Shown here piece after piece: positions 9,582 to 17,714 of a stretch of DNA of 64,000 nucleotides; within the stretch, counting starts at the first letter, position 1; every line of letters begins with the position of its first letter. The notes beneath the pieces are model-generated. The model made no database searches. It was not told the origin of the DNA and saw only the letters and a list, made by a program, of their open reading frames with translations. Source of the stretch: Bradyrhizobium erythrophlei (GTDB taxonomy: Bacteria > Pseudomonadota > Alphaproteobacteria > Rhizobiales > Xanthobacteraceae); the NCBI RefSeq assembly GCF_900129425.1, contig NZ_LT670817.1, positions 5,828,001-5,892,000 on the forward strand, read 5' to 3'. Made by a program: the position numbers and the translations under genes.

Positions 9582-9746
9582 TAGGGGACGTACTTTGCCC
9601 CGAAACTATCGGATTTCACTGCATGGGCGGGATTCAGATCGTGCGATTCCAATCACTTACAAGGGCGCTAGGGGACGTACTTTGGTCGGCGCCGCAAACG
9701 CACCCCAAAAGGGCTGCTTGCAGCGCCGACCAAAGTACGTCCCCTA
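9582..9746. repeat. Short inverted-repeat element with TAGGGGACGTACTTTG ends
   Basis: TAGGGGACGTACTTTG occurs at 9582 and again at 9669 in the same direction, and in reverse ending at 9746. The inner pair forms a perfect 24-bp inverted repeat (9669-9692 and 9723-9746) around a 30-base loop. A further related copy is at 11482. The unit resembles a miniature inverted-repeat transposable element or a pair of IS ends. Confidence 0.7.
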
Positions 9747-9786
9747 ATAGTTCGCCCGCTACTTTCGTAGGGGGTGAGTGAAAAGC

Positions 9787-9825
9787 AAAATGGCTCGACG
9801 CGAACAGTCAGCGGCGAGCCATTTT
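9787..9825. terminator. Bidirectional rho-independent-type hairpin
   Basis: An 11-bp stem (AAAATGGCTCG at 9787-9797 with CGAGCCATTTT at 9815-9825) has a 17-base loop and A/T tracts on the two outer sides, suitable for stopping transcription in either direction after the toxin gene. Confidence 0.5.
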
Positions 9826-10213
9826 GATTCAGCTACGGTCGCGCCGCGGATTGAAAAGAGGTGGAGGTTATGAGCATCCATTCTGCCTTACCACTGCGTA
9901 CCTTCGACCTACACCAGGTCTGCTACGAGGGCGCTCTCGAGCGCTGCTGCTTGGTGGTTGGCAGGCTGCGACCGGATACTCGGCCGTCGCGACGTTGAGC
10001 AGCACGTTGCGCCGATTTTGGCCGGTCTAATATCGGTAGTGCCGGGATTTTATTCGGCGCGGCCGATCACTACGCTGCTGTATCCTTATCTGTTGGGGCA
10101 AGCCGACGAAAGTGCCCGACAGCGTTTGTCGGGTTCTTGATCACTACCGAGTTCCGTTGAGGGTCGATCGCACCGGTTTGACCCTCTGACGCACACCCAA
10201 GGGACATGAATAA
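9826..10213. other. Intergenic, nothing recognised
   Basis: Almost 390 bp between two terminator-like hairpins. Only short open frames are present, with no family resemblance. It may be a decayed gene. Confidence 0.4.
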
Positions 10214-10256
10214 AGAAGGGCTCGCGGAGAACTCAAGGTTCGCTGCGAGCCCTTCT
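10214..10256. terminator. Bidirectional terminator downstream of the AbiEii-type gene
   Basis: A 12-bp perfect stem (AGAAGGGCTCGC at 10214-10225 with GCGAGCCCTTCT at 10245-10256) is followed by GATTTT on one strand and TTTATT on the other. It lies 63 bp beyond the stop of the minus-strand nucleotidyltransferase gene. Confidence 0.6.
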
Positions 10257-10318
10257 GATTTTAACTTCCAGCTGGGCAGCCTAGTCGACGTGCTGACCTG
10301 ACGCCTCGGAACGCGATT

Positions 10319-11038
10319 TCAAGAACACTGCATCCCATTGCTTGGCTCGGTCTCATTTTTGGGGATCAGATTCCGAATCTCCGCGAGGGATTCCAACGCA
10401 ATTTCGCAGGATTTGTCGATGAATTCCTCACCCCGCGGAGTTGAGTTAATCAGCTTTCTCATTTCCGATTGATACTGGTCCTTCGCAAGATTCAACCGGT
10501 TCAGAGCAGACGACACGACATGATCGGTGATTGCCGGACATTGTGCAATCTCGCCTAGGGCCGAACGATCATACAAGTAGATCGCGGCAAGATCGAACGT
10601 GTCGCGCGCCGTGTATATCGATGCTCGATAGACCAATTTTTTGGTCGCGATTTCTGCAGACCGCTCTGCAGCAATGGAGCGGTCGCCAAATTTCATCTGA
10701 TACGTTGGATTGTCGATATACGATGGGGCGTTCAGAAAATCGATCTCACCAACGTCGCGCAGGATGAGTTTCAGGTACTTGCCCGGCCATTGCCACGTAT
10801 CGCAAAGCGACTTCGTCACCTGGTTAATATTGGGCGCGAGGTTCTTCAAGACGGTGCTTGAATCCAAGAAAATATCGACGTCGTAGCTGATCCGATGACC
10901 CAGGATCTGCGCCAAGGCAGTGCCGCCACCGAACGTCCACGATCCGGGCCCGCCCTCCAAACTATCGAGTGCGATCAGCGCTTTCTGCATGAGATCTTCC
11001 CAACTCGAAGGAAGCCATCTCCCTGATCCATCTTTCAT
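10319..11038 (-). CDS. AbiEii/AbiGii-type nucleotidyltransferase (putative toxin or abortive-infection effector)
   Basis: The product is 239 residues. The nucleotidyltransferase fold signature is TFGGGTALAQILGHRISYDVDIFL, with the GG-T-A motif and paired aspartates of the AbiEii family near residue 45. A basic segment around residues 130-150 (SAEIATKKLVYR) follows, as expected for the second conserved motif. Family members transfer nucleotides to tRNA or other targets and act in phage exclusion or growth control. The start at 11038 overlaps the upstream gene by 77 bp; an internal ATG at 10990 would reduce the overlap to 29 bp. Either way the two genes look translationally coupled. Confidence 0.8.
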   Translation of the reverse strand: MKDGSGRWLPSSWEDLMQKALIALDSLEGGPGSWTFGGGTALAQILGHRISYDVDIFLDSSTVLKNLAPNINQVTKSLCDTWQWPGKYLKLILRDVGEIDFLNAPSYIDNPTYQMKFGDRSIAAERSAEIATKKLVYRASIYTARDTFDLAAIYLYDRSALGEIAQCPAITDHVVSSALNRLNLAKDQYQSEMRKLINSTPRGEEFIDKSCEIALESLAEIRNLIPKNETEPSNGMQCS

Positions 11039-11294
11039 TCTCGGACTCCGTGACCTGCCAGGTGTCGATTGCCTTCAATAGATCGTCGAACGACACGAAA
11101 TGATCAACGATGAGACTGTGAATGACGGAAATATCGACCTCATCGAACAACGCTTGCACGTACACGCGCCATTTTCGCTCGAGAATTTCTCCTTTCAGAC
11201 ATGCCAGCAAAGTGCCTTCGTCGATGCGGAACGGCATCGGCGTGTTGATCGTGGTCACGGCTGCAGTCAGGTTCTCGAACGCACTCTTCGACAT
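10962..11294 (-). CDS. Small partner of the AbiEii-type gene, putative antitoxin
   Basis: The product is 110 residues and is not the usual AbiEi antitoxin, which is about twice as long and begins with a winged helix. Its sequence is mixed alpha/beta with many acidic residues (LFDEVDISVIHSLIVDHFVS). It precedes and overlaps the nucleotidyltransferase gene, the position normally held by the antitoxin. The antitoxin role is inferred from position alone. Confidence 0.5.
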   Translation of the reverse strand: MSKSAFENLTAAVTTINTPMPFRIDEGTLLACLKGEILERKWRVYVQALFDEVDISVIHSLIVDHFVSFDDLLKAIDTWQVTESENERWIREMASFELGRSHAESADRTR

Positions 11295-11481
11295 CCTCGC
11301 AATATGGTGCCATTCGGAGAAAGCCTCAACCGCCGCCCCCGTTTCAGCGTTAACTCGTGGCGCAGCGGACCGAATAAGTCCTTGATAACATTGTCTTATG
11401 TTTGCCTGTCAAGATGACGCCGGCGGCCGCTTGCCCCTTAGGGCGAACGGTCCTTTCCGATTTCGTGCGGGCGGTTTGAAT

Positions 11482-11499
11482 TAGGGGATGTACTTTGCC
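11482..11499 (+). repeat. Solo copy of the TAGGGGA(C/T)GTACTTTG repeat
   Basis: TAGGGGATGTACTTTGCC matches the repeat at 9582 with one change (C to T). No inverted partner was found within the next 1 kb. It lies between the AbiEii partner and the VbhA-type gene. Confidence 0.6.
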
Positions 11500-11564
11500 C
11501 GGCAATCGCCCGATTTCGCCAGTCCGCCCGATTTCGCAGAGTCCCGTTCGGGAGGACATATGGA

Positions 11565-11795
11565 TCACTCACCTGGCGTGTAGACGGGTTCGTCAGCCAG
11601 TGCAGGTTCGGGCTCTAAAGCGCGACGCATCAGTTCGTCGTCGTCGATCGCTTCTTCCTTCCACTGGTGGAGCAACCGCTCCATATCCTCGCTGACCGAC
11701 TGCCCTTCCATGATCGTGGAGGCAATCGAAAAGCGAACTGCCTCGCTCCGGCTTGGCGGAGGAAGCGGCTGCCTGCTGGTTGCTCCGTTGCTCAT
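11565..11795 (-). CDS. VbhA-type FIC-inhibitory antitoxin, orphan
   Basis: The product is 76 residues from ATG at 11795, which follows GGAGGGT at the proper distance. Residues 20-35 (VRFSIASTIMEGQSVSED) contain the (S/T)xxxE(G/N) inhibitory motif as STIMEG, in the position used by VbhA antitoxins to block the FIC adenylylation active site. The remainder is helical and acidic, ending with a charged tail. VbhA genes normally overlap a fic toxin gene just downstream; here there is no FIC motif (HPFxxGNG) in the following sequence. It may be a decayed remnant, or it may act on a FIC protein encoded elsewhere. Confidence 0.72.
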   Translation of the reverse strand: MSNGATSRQPLPPPSRSEAVRFSIASTIMEGQSVSEDMERLLHQWKEEAIDDDELMRRALEPEPALADEPVYTPGE

Positions 11796-12069
11796 GTTAC
11801 CCTCCGTGTGACTATGCACAATATAGTGCCCATATTGGCAAGGAGGAAGGTCATAGATCGTACTTGGCGGCCTCGTCTGGTGTCCGAACCCCAGCAGCCT
11901 GTGCCTCGGATACATGTGATTGGGCATAAGTTCTTAGACTGGAAATGTATTCGTCTAAGTTCTGTTTTTGCGCTGCGGTCTGTGCAGACACCGAACCAAA
12001 AGACCTTCAGCTGCCCCCTCTTCGATATTTCACACGCGGCCGGTCGCTGCTACGGGGCCGAATTAGATA

Positions 12070-12582
12070 TTAGAGCGGTGGTGTCGAAGGATGAAGGCGC
12101 GTATCGAGCGCGAACGCTTCCTGAAGGTGCTGCTGGTACGCGCCTTTGGCTCTGATCGGGTCGAAGATCAGATTCCAGCTGTGATTAGACACCACACTTG
12201 GGATCACGACGAATTTGTGCTTGGCCAAGAGCGCATCACCGAACGCCTGCTGGCCCGCGCCTGGGATTCCCGGTCGCAGCCAATTGGCGTTTGGAACGTC
12301 GGCAGCGCGAACGATTTGAACGTCGGACACGTCGGCGATATGAAGCGCGGTCAGAACGTGCGGCAGAGTGTCGAGCGCTTTGAAGCCTTTGTGAACCGCC
12401 ACTTCGAGGATCGCGGTCGCTGGATCAAGCGCGCAATACACGACGCGAACGCCTTTGCTGTTCCACCGGCCGCCGACCTGGAATGCGCCTTCGCCACTAT
12501 CCCAGGTCGACGCAAAGCGCGCCTGATCGAGGCGCCAAGCGATGAGCTTGCCGCCTCCCAATGGCTCTACAGAAGGCGTCAT
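12070..12582 (-). CDS. RES-domain toxin, second module
   Basis: The product is 170 residues. RES motifs are present in order: AWRLDQARFAS, then GGRWNSKGVRVVYCALDP, then ATAILEVAVHKG, and a C-terminal SWNLIFDP. These supply the conserved arginine, tyrosine, serine and glutamate. The family hydrolyses NAD+. The start overlaps the antitoxin stop by 4 bases (ATGA), so the pair is coupled. Sequence differs strongly from the RES gene at 9.1 kb, which implies a second independent module. Confidence 0.9.
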   Translation of the reverse strand: MTPSVEPLGGGKLIAWRLDQARFASTWDSGEGAFQVGGRWNSKGVRVVYCALDPATAILEVAVHKGFKALDTLPHVLTALHIADVSDVQIVRAADVPNANWLRPGIPGAGQQAFGDALLAKHKFVVIPSVVSNHSWNLIFDPIRAKGAYQQHLQEAFALDTRLHPSTPPL

Positions 12583-13061
12583 GCATAGACGCCATATGCG
12601 AGGCGTGTGAGGTACTGTTCAACGAGCTCGATGCCCGCCGGAGTGGCAAGCAGGTCGATCGGGCGGCGCTGGTCAAGACCGATGGCCGGACGCTCGAGCC
12701 ACTGCTCTGCCTCTTCCTGCGAACCGAACACGTCCGTGGACTTGGCCAGGATTTCGGCAAACTTCCAGGTCCGCCCACTTTGCTCCTGGCTGAGCGGCTT
12801 GTCCGGGGCGTCCTTGCGTCGCTGAAAGGTACGAAGGCTCATTCCGAAGGCTTTTTCCAGCGAGTCCGTTTGAATGAAGAGGAGGTGACTGACGAAGTGG
12901 GTCAGCGCGGAGCCCGGCAGTCCGTCCAGCAGCAGTTCGTGGGCGTCGAGGGTGCTTGTGATGCGGCGCGACAGGATGCGCGGCCCGCCGAGCAAATCGG
13001 CCACCTTCTGCAGATCATTGCCTAGCCCCTTTGGAGCCGGTTTCTCGGCTGCAGCAGTCAT
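12579..13061 (-). CDS. Antitoxin, Xre/MbcA/ParS type, second module
   Basis: The product is 160 residues. The N-terminal 60 residues and the segment LEKAFGMSLRTFQRRK form the Xre-like helical domain typical of this group. The C-terminal part (AEILAKSTDVFGSQEEAEQW, then IDLLATPAGIELVEQYLTRL) is the MbcA/ParS toxin-binding domain. It should bind the downstream RES toxin and repress its own promoter. Unlike the first module, it has the full-length domain with the usual RTFQRR recognition-helix motif. Confidence 0.9.
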   Translation of the reverse strand: MTAAAEKPAPKGLGNDLQKVADLLGGPRILSRRITSTLDAHELLLDGLPGSALTHFVSHLLFIQTDSLEKAFGMSLRTFQRRKDAPDKPLSQEQSGRTWKFAEILAKSTDVFGSQEEAEQWLERPAIGLDQRRPIDLLATPAGIELVEQYLTRLAYGVYA

Positions 13062-13069
13062 AGTAGCCC

Positions 13070-13104
13070 TCGCGTCATGTGTCGCTTAATATGTGTCACA
13101 TGTC
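13070..13104. promoter_or_regulatory. Candidate operator of the second Xre/RES module
   Basis: Just upstream of the antitoxin start lies a perfect 11-base palindrome ATGTGTCACAT (13091-13101). On the coding strand, GCGACATGTGAC and GCGACACATGAC form two similar half-sites about two helical turns apart. This is a plausible binding site for the autoregulating antitoxin. Confidence 0.45.
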
Positions 13105-13540
13105 GCAATTAATCAAGCGTAGCCCTCTCTGGAACCCGGGCGTACTTGGTTGCGACGCTGCAGGAAGCACCAACGTCACCGTGGTCGACGAGGAGTCGAA
13201 ACGTTCGATCGCGGACTACGTCGCCGGCAAGAACGACGTCGCCATCATCTGCATCCAGACGGATCCTCCCGACAAAGACCAACTCGGTGTGAAGCGACCT
13301 ACAGACGAAGCGGAACATCGGACTGCCCGACGAGAAAGAGTCTTGGGCGATCGTATCCGAGGTCAATATCGACGCATTCAGAAGCGAACGTCACTGCGGA
13401 CGGGGCTATCGAGGGCGCTGAGGCAAGCTGGGTGCCCACTCCGTGGGCCGGGTATCGGATGACCCTTCGCGCCGCCGGATCTCGTCTTTCCCTCGATCAT
13501 TGGCTTGAAGCGTATCCGGGATACGCCTATATCTGGTCCT
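13105..13540 (+). pseudogene. Unrecognised frameshifted gene remnant
   Basis: Protein-like sequence changes frame near 13320: TVVDEESKRSIADYVAGKN and QTDPPDKDQLGVKRPTDEA are in one frame, and NIGLPDEKESWAIVSEVNID continues in another. Taken together it looks like one decayed gene of about 100 residues. No family was recognised. Confidence 0.35.
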
Positions 13541-13882
13541 ATGAGCCAAAAAGAACGGACAAATCGATACAAGGCAATGGGGGCAGGCACAGGATTGGTG
13601 CGCGTCGAAGTTTTGGTCCCGCCGGAAGGGCGGACCGTCATCTTGGAGGAGGCTCGGAAGTTGCGCGCGAAAGCCCGAGGGAAAGAAGAATTATCGCCAG
13701 AGGCTATGGCTCTTCACGACGAAGCTCTTGTGCGGTTTAAGACCCAATGTTTTTGGAATTCCAATCCGTCGAAAACGCGAGATGGCCTAGAGGCGGTTTG
13801 TCAGCAGCTCCGGACTTACGGAGACATGAGCGCATGGCGTCTTGCTGCCAAGATCCGGGGAGTTCTGAGCAATGCCAATTGA
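13541..13882 (+). CDS. Conserved hypothetical protein, possibly DNA-binding
   Basis: The product is 113 residues. The N-terminus MSQKERTNRYKAMGAGTG followed by a short strand (LVRVEVLVP) and two basic helices (REARKLRAKARGKE-like) resembles small ribbon-helix-helix-type proteins of mobile elements, but the fold is not certain. The C-terminal half has a clear helical pattern and ends LAAKIRGVLSNAN. It lies just upstream of the IS at 13939. The function is unknown. Confidence 0.45.
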   Translation: MSQKERTNRYKAMGAGTGLVRVEVLVPPEGRTVILEEARKLRAKARGKEELSPEAMALHDEALVRFKTQCFWNSNPSKTRDGLEAVCQQLRTYGDMSAWRLAAKIRGVLSNAN

Positions 13883-13938
13883 TGATTTTCAGAAAAAAGT
13901 CATCAAGACGATCATGCCTCTACGATCGCCGGGAAGTT

Positions 13939-15030
13939 GTGCCTGTCGTAAATCAAATCCGGACATATTGATGATGCAACCCGCCCAGTACAGGTCGACA
14001 ATTGATATACCCTGCCCTCTCAACAGCGCGCGGTACTGGCGCATCCTTCTCCATGGATAGATGCGTTCGCATCTCGTTATAATATTTCATGTACGAGAGC
14101 AGCAGGTGACGGAGGTGGCGTTCGCTGAATACAATGACGTGGTCAACGCATTCCCGTCGGATCGAACCGATCAGCCTTTCAGCATATCCATTTTGCCAAG
14201 GGGAGCGCGGCGACGTTGGTCGGTCGCGAATGCCTATCGATCGGAGCCTGCGGATAAAGACCTCACCATAGGCCCCGTCTCGGTCACGAATGAGATAGCG
14301 GGGAGCCTGTTCCCAACCGCATGCTTGCGTGACCTGGTTTGCGATCCATTCTGCAGTTGGATGCGCTGTGACGCCAAACCACAGAATATGTCGCCGGCGG
14401 TGCCCCATGATCAGCAATCCATAGAGCAGGCGAAACGAGATTGTCGGCACGACGAACATATCGATCGCAGCGATCCCATCAGCGTGATTGCGGATAAAGG
14501 TTCTCCACCCTTGGGACGGCGGGTGTCTTCGCCTGACCATGCATTTGGCGACGCTGGTCTGGCCGATCTCGATGCCGAGCTTGAGCAACTCGCCATGGAT
14601 CCGAGGCGCTCCCCACAGCGGATTGGCAATGCTCATCTCGCGGATCAGCCGTCGTATTTCGACCGCAACCGTCGGTCGGCCGGAACGAGGTCGTGATTTC
14701 CAGCGCCAGTACGATCTGAACCCGGCACGATGCCAACGGACGACAGTCTCCGGCTTCACAATCGTCAGCGCATTGAGGGTACTTGGCGCCAAACGAGACA
14801 GCCCAACAAAGATCAGGCGATCCATGGCACTGAAAGTCAGTCTCTTTGGCAGGTGCCGTCGCTGGATGTTAAGCTGATGACGAAGGACCACGATCTCAGC
14901 TCCCAACGAGGCCCGCGACTGGAACAATAGGACCAGCACCGACCAGACCAGGTTGCAAGCTTCTCTCATAAGCCAGAAGCATTGCGCGATTCGGCCTCAC
15001 TTGCCAGCCGGATTAGTTTCCGACAGGGAC
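13939..15030 (-). mobile_element. IS element, family A copy 3 (intact)
   Basis: The element is about 1092 bp with inverted repeats GTGCCTGTCGTAAATCAAATCCGG and, read inward from the right, GTCCCTGTCGGAAACTAATCCGG. The transposase is uninterrupted, making this the best reference copy of family A in the window. A second family A end lies only 40-130 bp outside the right end. Confidence 0.88.
13953..14969 (-). CDS. IS transposase, integrase core DDE type (family A)
   Basis: The product is 338 residues with no disruption. The basic leucine-rich helix LGAEIVVLRHQLNIQRRH follows a hydrophobic N-terminus. Catalytic residues lie in AAIDMFVVPT, LIRDRDGAYG and NGYAERLIGSIRRE. The C-terminus reads CRPVLGGLHHQYVRI, the family A version of the tail, which also appears in the hybrid element at 47.7 kb. 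Confidence 0.9.
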   Translation of the reverse strand: MREACNLVWSVLVLLFQSRASLGAEIVVLRHQLNIQRRHLPKRLTFSAMDRLIFVGLSRLAPSTLNALTIVKPETVVRWHRAGFRSYWRWKSRPRSGRPTVAVEIRRLIREMSIANPLWGAPRIHGELLKLGIEIGQTSVAKCMVRRRHPPSQGWRTFIRNHADGIAAIDMFVVPTISFRLLYGLLIMGHRRRHILWFGVTAHPTAEWIANQVTQACGWEQAPRYLIRDRDGAYGEVFIRRLRSIGIRDRPTSPRSPWQNGYAERLIGSIRRECVDHVIVFSERHLRHLLLSYMKYYNEMRTHLSMEKDAPVPRAVERAGYINCRPVLGGLHHQYVRI

Positions 15031-15069
15031 CACCCGCGACCGCAACAGGTCGCTGGTAATCGCAAAGAT

Positions 15070-15157
15070 CAATCGACATAAATCTAGCATCCGGTGCCAG
15101 CATCGCGCGATTCTCAGTTAACTGCCAGCACGATTGAATTTACGACAGGGACAGTGG
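15070..15157 (-). mobile_element. Solo end of a second family A IS
   Basis: Read on the minus strand from 15157 the sequence GTCCCTGTCGTAAATTCAAT, then GCTGGCA and GCGCGATGCT, matches the outer 80 bp of IS copy 1 (781 onward). The rest of that element is absent. Confidence 0.65.
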
Positions 15158-15496
15158 GCAACTCGGCGTCCGTGGCGGGAGCGAAGGCGCAAGAGCGTTT
15201 GATATTGCAGGTTTGTGGCTCGCGCTGAGGGCGGATAGCATGACGTGCGGCCGCTCGGGGCAACGTCACTGCCGCTTCTCGCCTCTCCGGCATGGCGGCG
15301 CCAGCAGAGGCGCTGATCAGCCGCGTTGGCCGCTGCAGGCTGCAATCCCGCGGGGCTGCAGACGCGCCAACTCGACTTGAAAGGTCGAACGGCGCCGATC
15401 GCGGCCTATGTAATCGGTCGTCATTCAGCCCGTCTTGCGGCCTAGGGCGCGCGAGTATTCGGGTGTTCTTGAACCCAACTCCGACGGAGAAGATTC
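15158..15496. other. Intergenic, upstream of the peptidase gene
   Basis: About 340 bp of GC-rich sequence with no recognised gene. Promoter elements for the S9 peptidase should lie here, but none stands out. Confidence 0.45.
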
Positions 15497-17407
15497 ATGG
15501 TGAGTCAGCAGACCGGGAGTTTCGGATCATGGATCTCCCCCATCACAGCCGACGCGGCCGTGGCCGAAACCGGGTCACTCTCGGAGCCGCGGATTGACGG
15601 CGACAATATCTACTGGATCGAGGGGAGACCCCTCGAGAAGGGCCGCAACGTCGTGGTGGCCAGAGCCGCCGACGGCACGATCAGAGACATTACGCCGTCC
15701 CCCTTCAACGTGAGATCGCAGGTCTATAGTTACGGTGGGGGCGCCTATGCCGTCAGCAACAACGTCGTGTATTTCGTCAATTTCGGCGACAATCAAATCT
15801 ACCAACAGGTCGCGGGCGGCGCGCCGACGAAAATCACGTCTAGTGCGAAAAGCTTGTTTGCAGATATTTGCGTCGACGCCGCACGAAATCGACTGATCGC
15901 AATAAGGGAGGAGCATCCGAACGGCAACGTCATCAAAGCGATCCATACGCTGGTCGCCATCGACATCGCGACGGGCCGCGAAGCAACGCTCGATAGCGGA
16001 TGTGACTTCTACTCGTCGCCGACGCTCAACGCGGATGGGTCAAGACTTGCGTGGCTGAGCTGGCAACATCCAAACATGCCGTGGACTTCCACTTGTCTGA
16101 ATGCAGCAGGTCTCGATCAGGCGGGCACGCTGACAGACCAACAGATCGTCCAAGGCGGTTCCGAATCGTTATTTCAACCCCAATGGTCGCCAGACGGGAG
16201 GCTTTACTTCATTTCCGACCGCACGGATTTCTGGAACCTATACCGTTGGAACGCCTCCGGCGTGGAGCGGGTCCTAGCTCGAGACGCGGAATTCGGGGTC
16301 CCTCAGTGGCAACTCGGTCTTTCAACCTACGCGTTTACGTCACCAGACATTCTGATCTACTCGTTTGTCCAAAACGGTACATGGCACCTGGGCTGGTTAG
16401 AAATACCGACACTGATCGCTCACGACTATCCGATGGAATTTTCCTCCTTGTCGGGTGTGCATGCGTCGGCAACAACCGTAGTGCTGCGTTGTGCCACAAT
16501 GACCTCGCCGCCGGCAATCGCGACCGTCGATGTGAACACGGGAGCGGTTTCGCCGATCAAGCTTTTGGTTCCATCAGACAGCTTGCAAAAAATCCAAAAC
16601 TACTTTTCGACGCCGCAACCGATCGAATTTCCGACTAGCAACGGCGACATGGCCCACGCCTTTTATTATCGTCCGTACAATCCGGACTGGCAGGCGCCAG
16701 CTTCGGAAAGACCTCCCTTGCTCGTGAAGAGCCATGGCGGGCCGACCACCGCGACCGATTCGGCGCTCAATTTTTCGGTACAATTCTGGACCAGTCGGGG
16801 ATTCGGTGTTCTTGACGTGAATTATCGCGGAAGCACCGGGTATGGAAGGAAATACCGGGAAAGGCTTTACGGTCAGTGGGGTGTTATTGACGTCGTGGAT
16901 TGCATTTCGGGCGCGAAATTCCTTGCGGCTCGTGGCGATGTCGACGGCGGAAGGTTGGCGGTCACGGGCGGCAGCGCTGGCGGCTATACGACGTTGTGCG
17001 GGCTCACTTTTCATACCGAATTTGCTGTCGGTGCGAGCTACTACGGAATCAGTGATCTGGTCGCACTCGCCACCGAGACTCATAAATTCGAGCTGCATTA
17101 CACCGACTGGCTTATCGAGCCGTTTAGGCCGAACAGCGCACTTTACTACGACCGTTCGCCGATCAATTTCACCGATAGGCTGTCCGCTCCAGTGATATTC
17201 CTCCACGGTAAGGACGATCAGGTCGTGCCGATCGATCAGGCTCAAAGGATGTATTCGGCGCTTCAACGCCGAAATATCCCGACCTGTCTGCTTATATTCC
17301 AGGACGAGAAGCACGGATTTCGTCAGTCGGCGCATCTTCGCCAGGCGCTTGAAGCGGAGCTTCTGTTCTATTCCATGAACCTGACACGGGCTCCGCTTAC
17401 ATCGTGA
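15497..17407 (+). CDS. S9-family prolyl oligopeptidase / acylaminoacyl-peptidase
   Basis: The product is 636 residues. Residues 20-370 form a WD/Kelch-like beta-propeller with repeated blades (PQWSPDGRLYFISDR is one). The C-terminal alpha/beta-hydrolase domain holds the nucleophile elbow GGSAGGYTT (serine near residue 495), the acid in HGKDDQVVP, and the histidine in DEKHGFRQ. SHGGPT provides the oxyanion loop. There is no signal peptide, so it should be a cytoplasmic peptidase acting on short or N-acylated peptides. The start ATG follows CGGAGA. It stands alone, bounded by IS debris upstream and an ArdC remnant downstream. Confidence 0.9.
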   Translation: MVSQQTGSFGSWISPITADAAVAETGSLSEPRIDGDNIYWIEGRPLEKGRNVVVARAADGTIRDITPSPFNVRSQVYSYGGGAYAVSNNVVYFVNFGDNQIYQQVAGGAPTKITSSAKSLFADICVDAARNRLIAIREEHPNGNVIKAIHTLVAIDIATGREATLDSGCDFYSSPTLNADGSRLAWLSWQHPNMPWTSTCLNAAGLDQAGTLTDQQIVQGGSESLFQPQWSPDGRLYFISDRTDFWNLYRWNASGVERVLARDAEFGVPQWQLGLSTYAFTSPDILIYSFVQNGTWHLGWLEIPTLIAHDYPMEFSSLSGVHASATTVVLRCATMTSPPAIATVDVNTGAVSPIKLLVPSDSLQKIQNYFSTPQPIEFPTSNGDMAHAFYYRPYNPDWQAPASERPPLLVKSHGGPTTATDSALNFSVQFWTSRGFGVLDVNYRGSTGYGRKYRERLYGQWGVIDVVDCISGAKFLAARGDVDGGRLAVTGGSAGGYTTLCGLTFHTEFAVGASYYGISDLVALATETHKFELHYTDWLIEPFRPNSALYYDRSPINFTDRLSAPVIFLHGKDDQVVPIDQAQRMYSALQRRNIPTCLLIFQDEKHGFRQSAHLRQALEAELLFYSMNLTRAPLTS

Positions 17408-17714
17408 TGTCACGGCAGAGCACTCGAGCATTCGGCGCGATACCGGCCACACTACCCCCTGGTGGCACCTTCGTCCTTGGCGGCCGAAGTCCGCTGTTCT
17501 GGTGATGTCGCGTTCTGGCACTTAACAGACGTCGGTGTTTCGCGAATGTCCGCTTCGCGCCAAAAGCGGCCGTTCGATGGACGCTTCCTCATTTTTGAAG
17601 GCGGGGGCTTGGCCATGGGGGCCGGGGGTTAATTTGTGAGACCGTAGAGAGAAGCCTTCCCCAACGCGGCTACGACATGCGGCCGATCGTAGTCGCGTGA
17701 CATAACAGCGAGGC
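17408..17714. other. Intergenic with one REP-like hairpin
   Basis: The only structure recognised is TGTCCGCTTCGCGCCAAAAG and following bases at 17547-17572, an imperfect palindrome of the CCGCTT...AAGCGG family that recurs at 41.5, 56.2, 57.5 and 58.9 kb. Confidence 0.55.
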
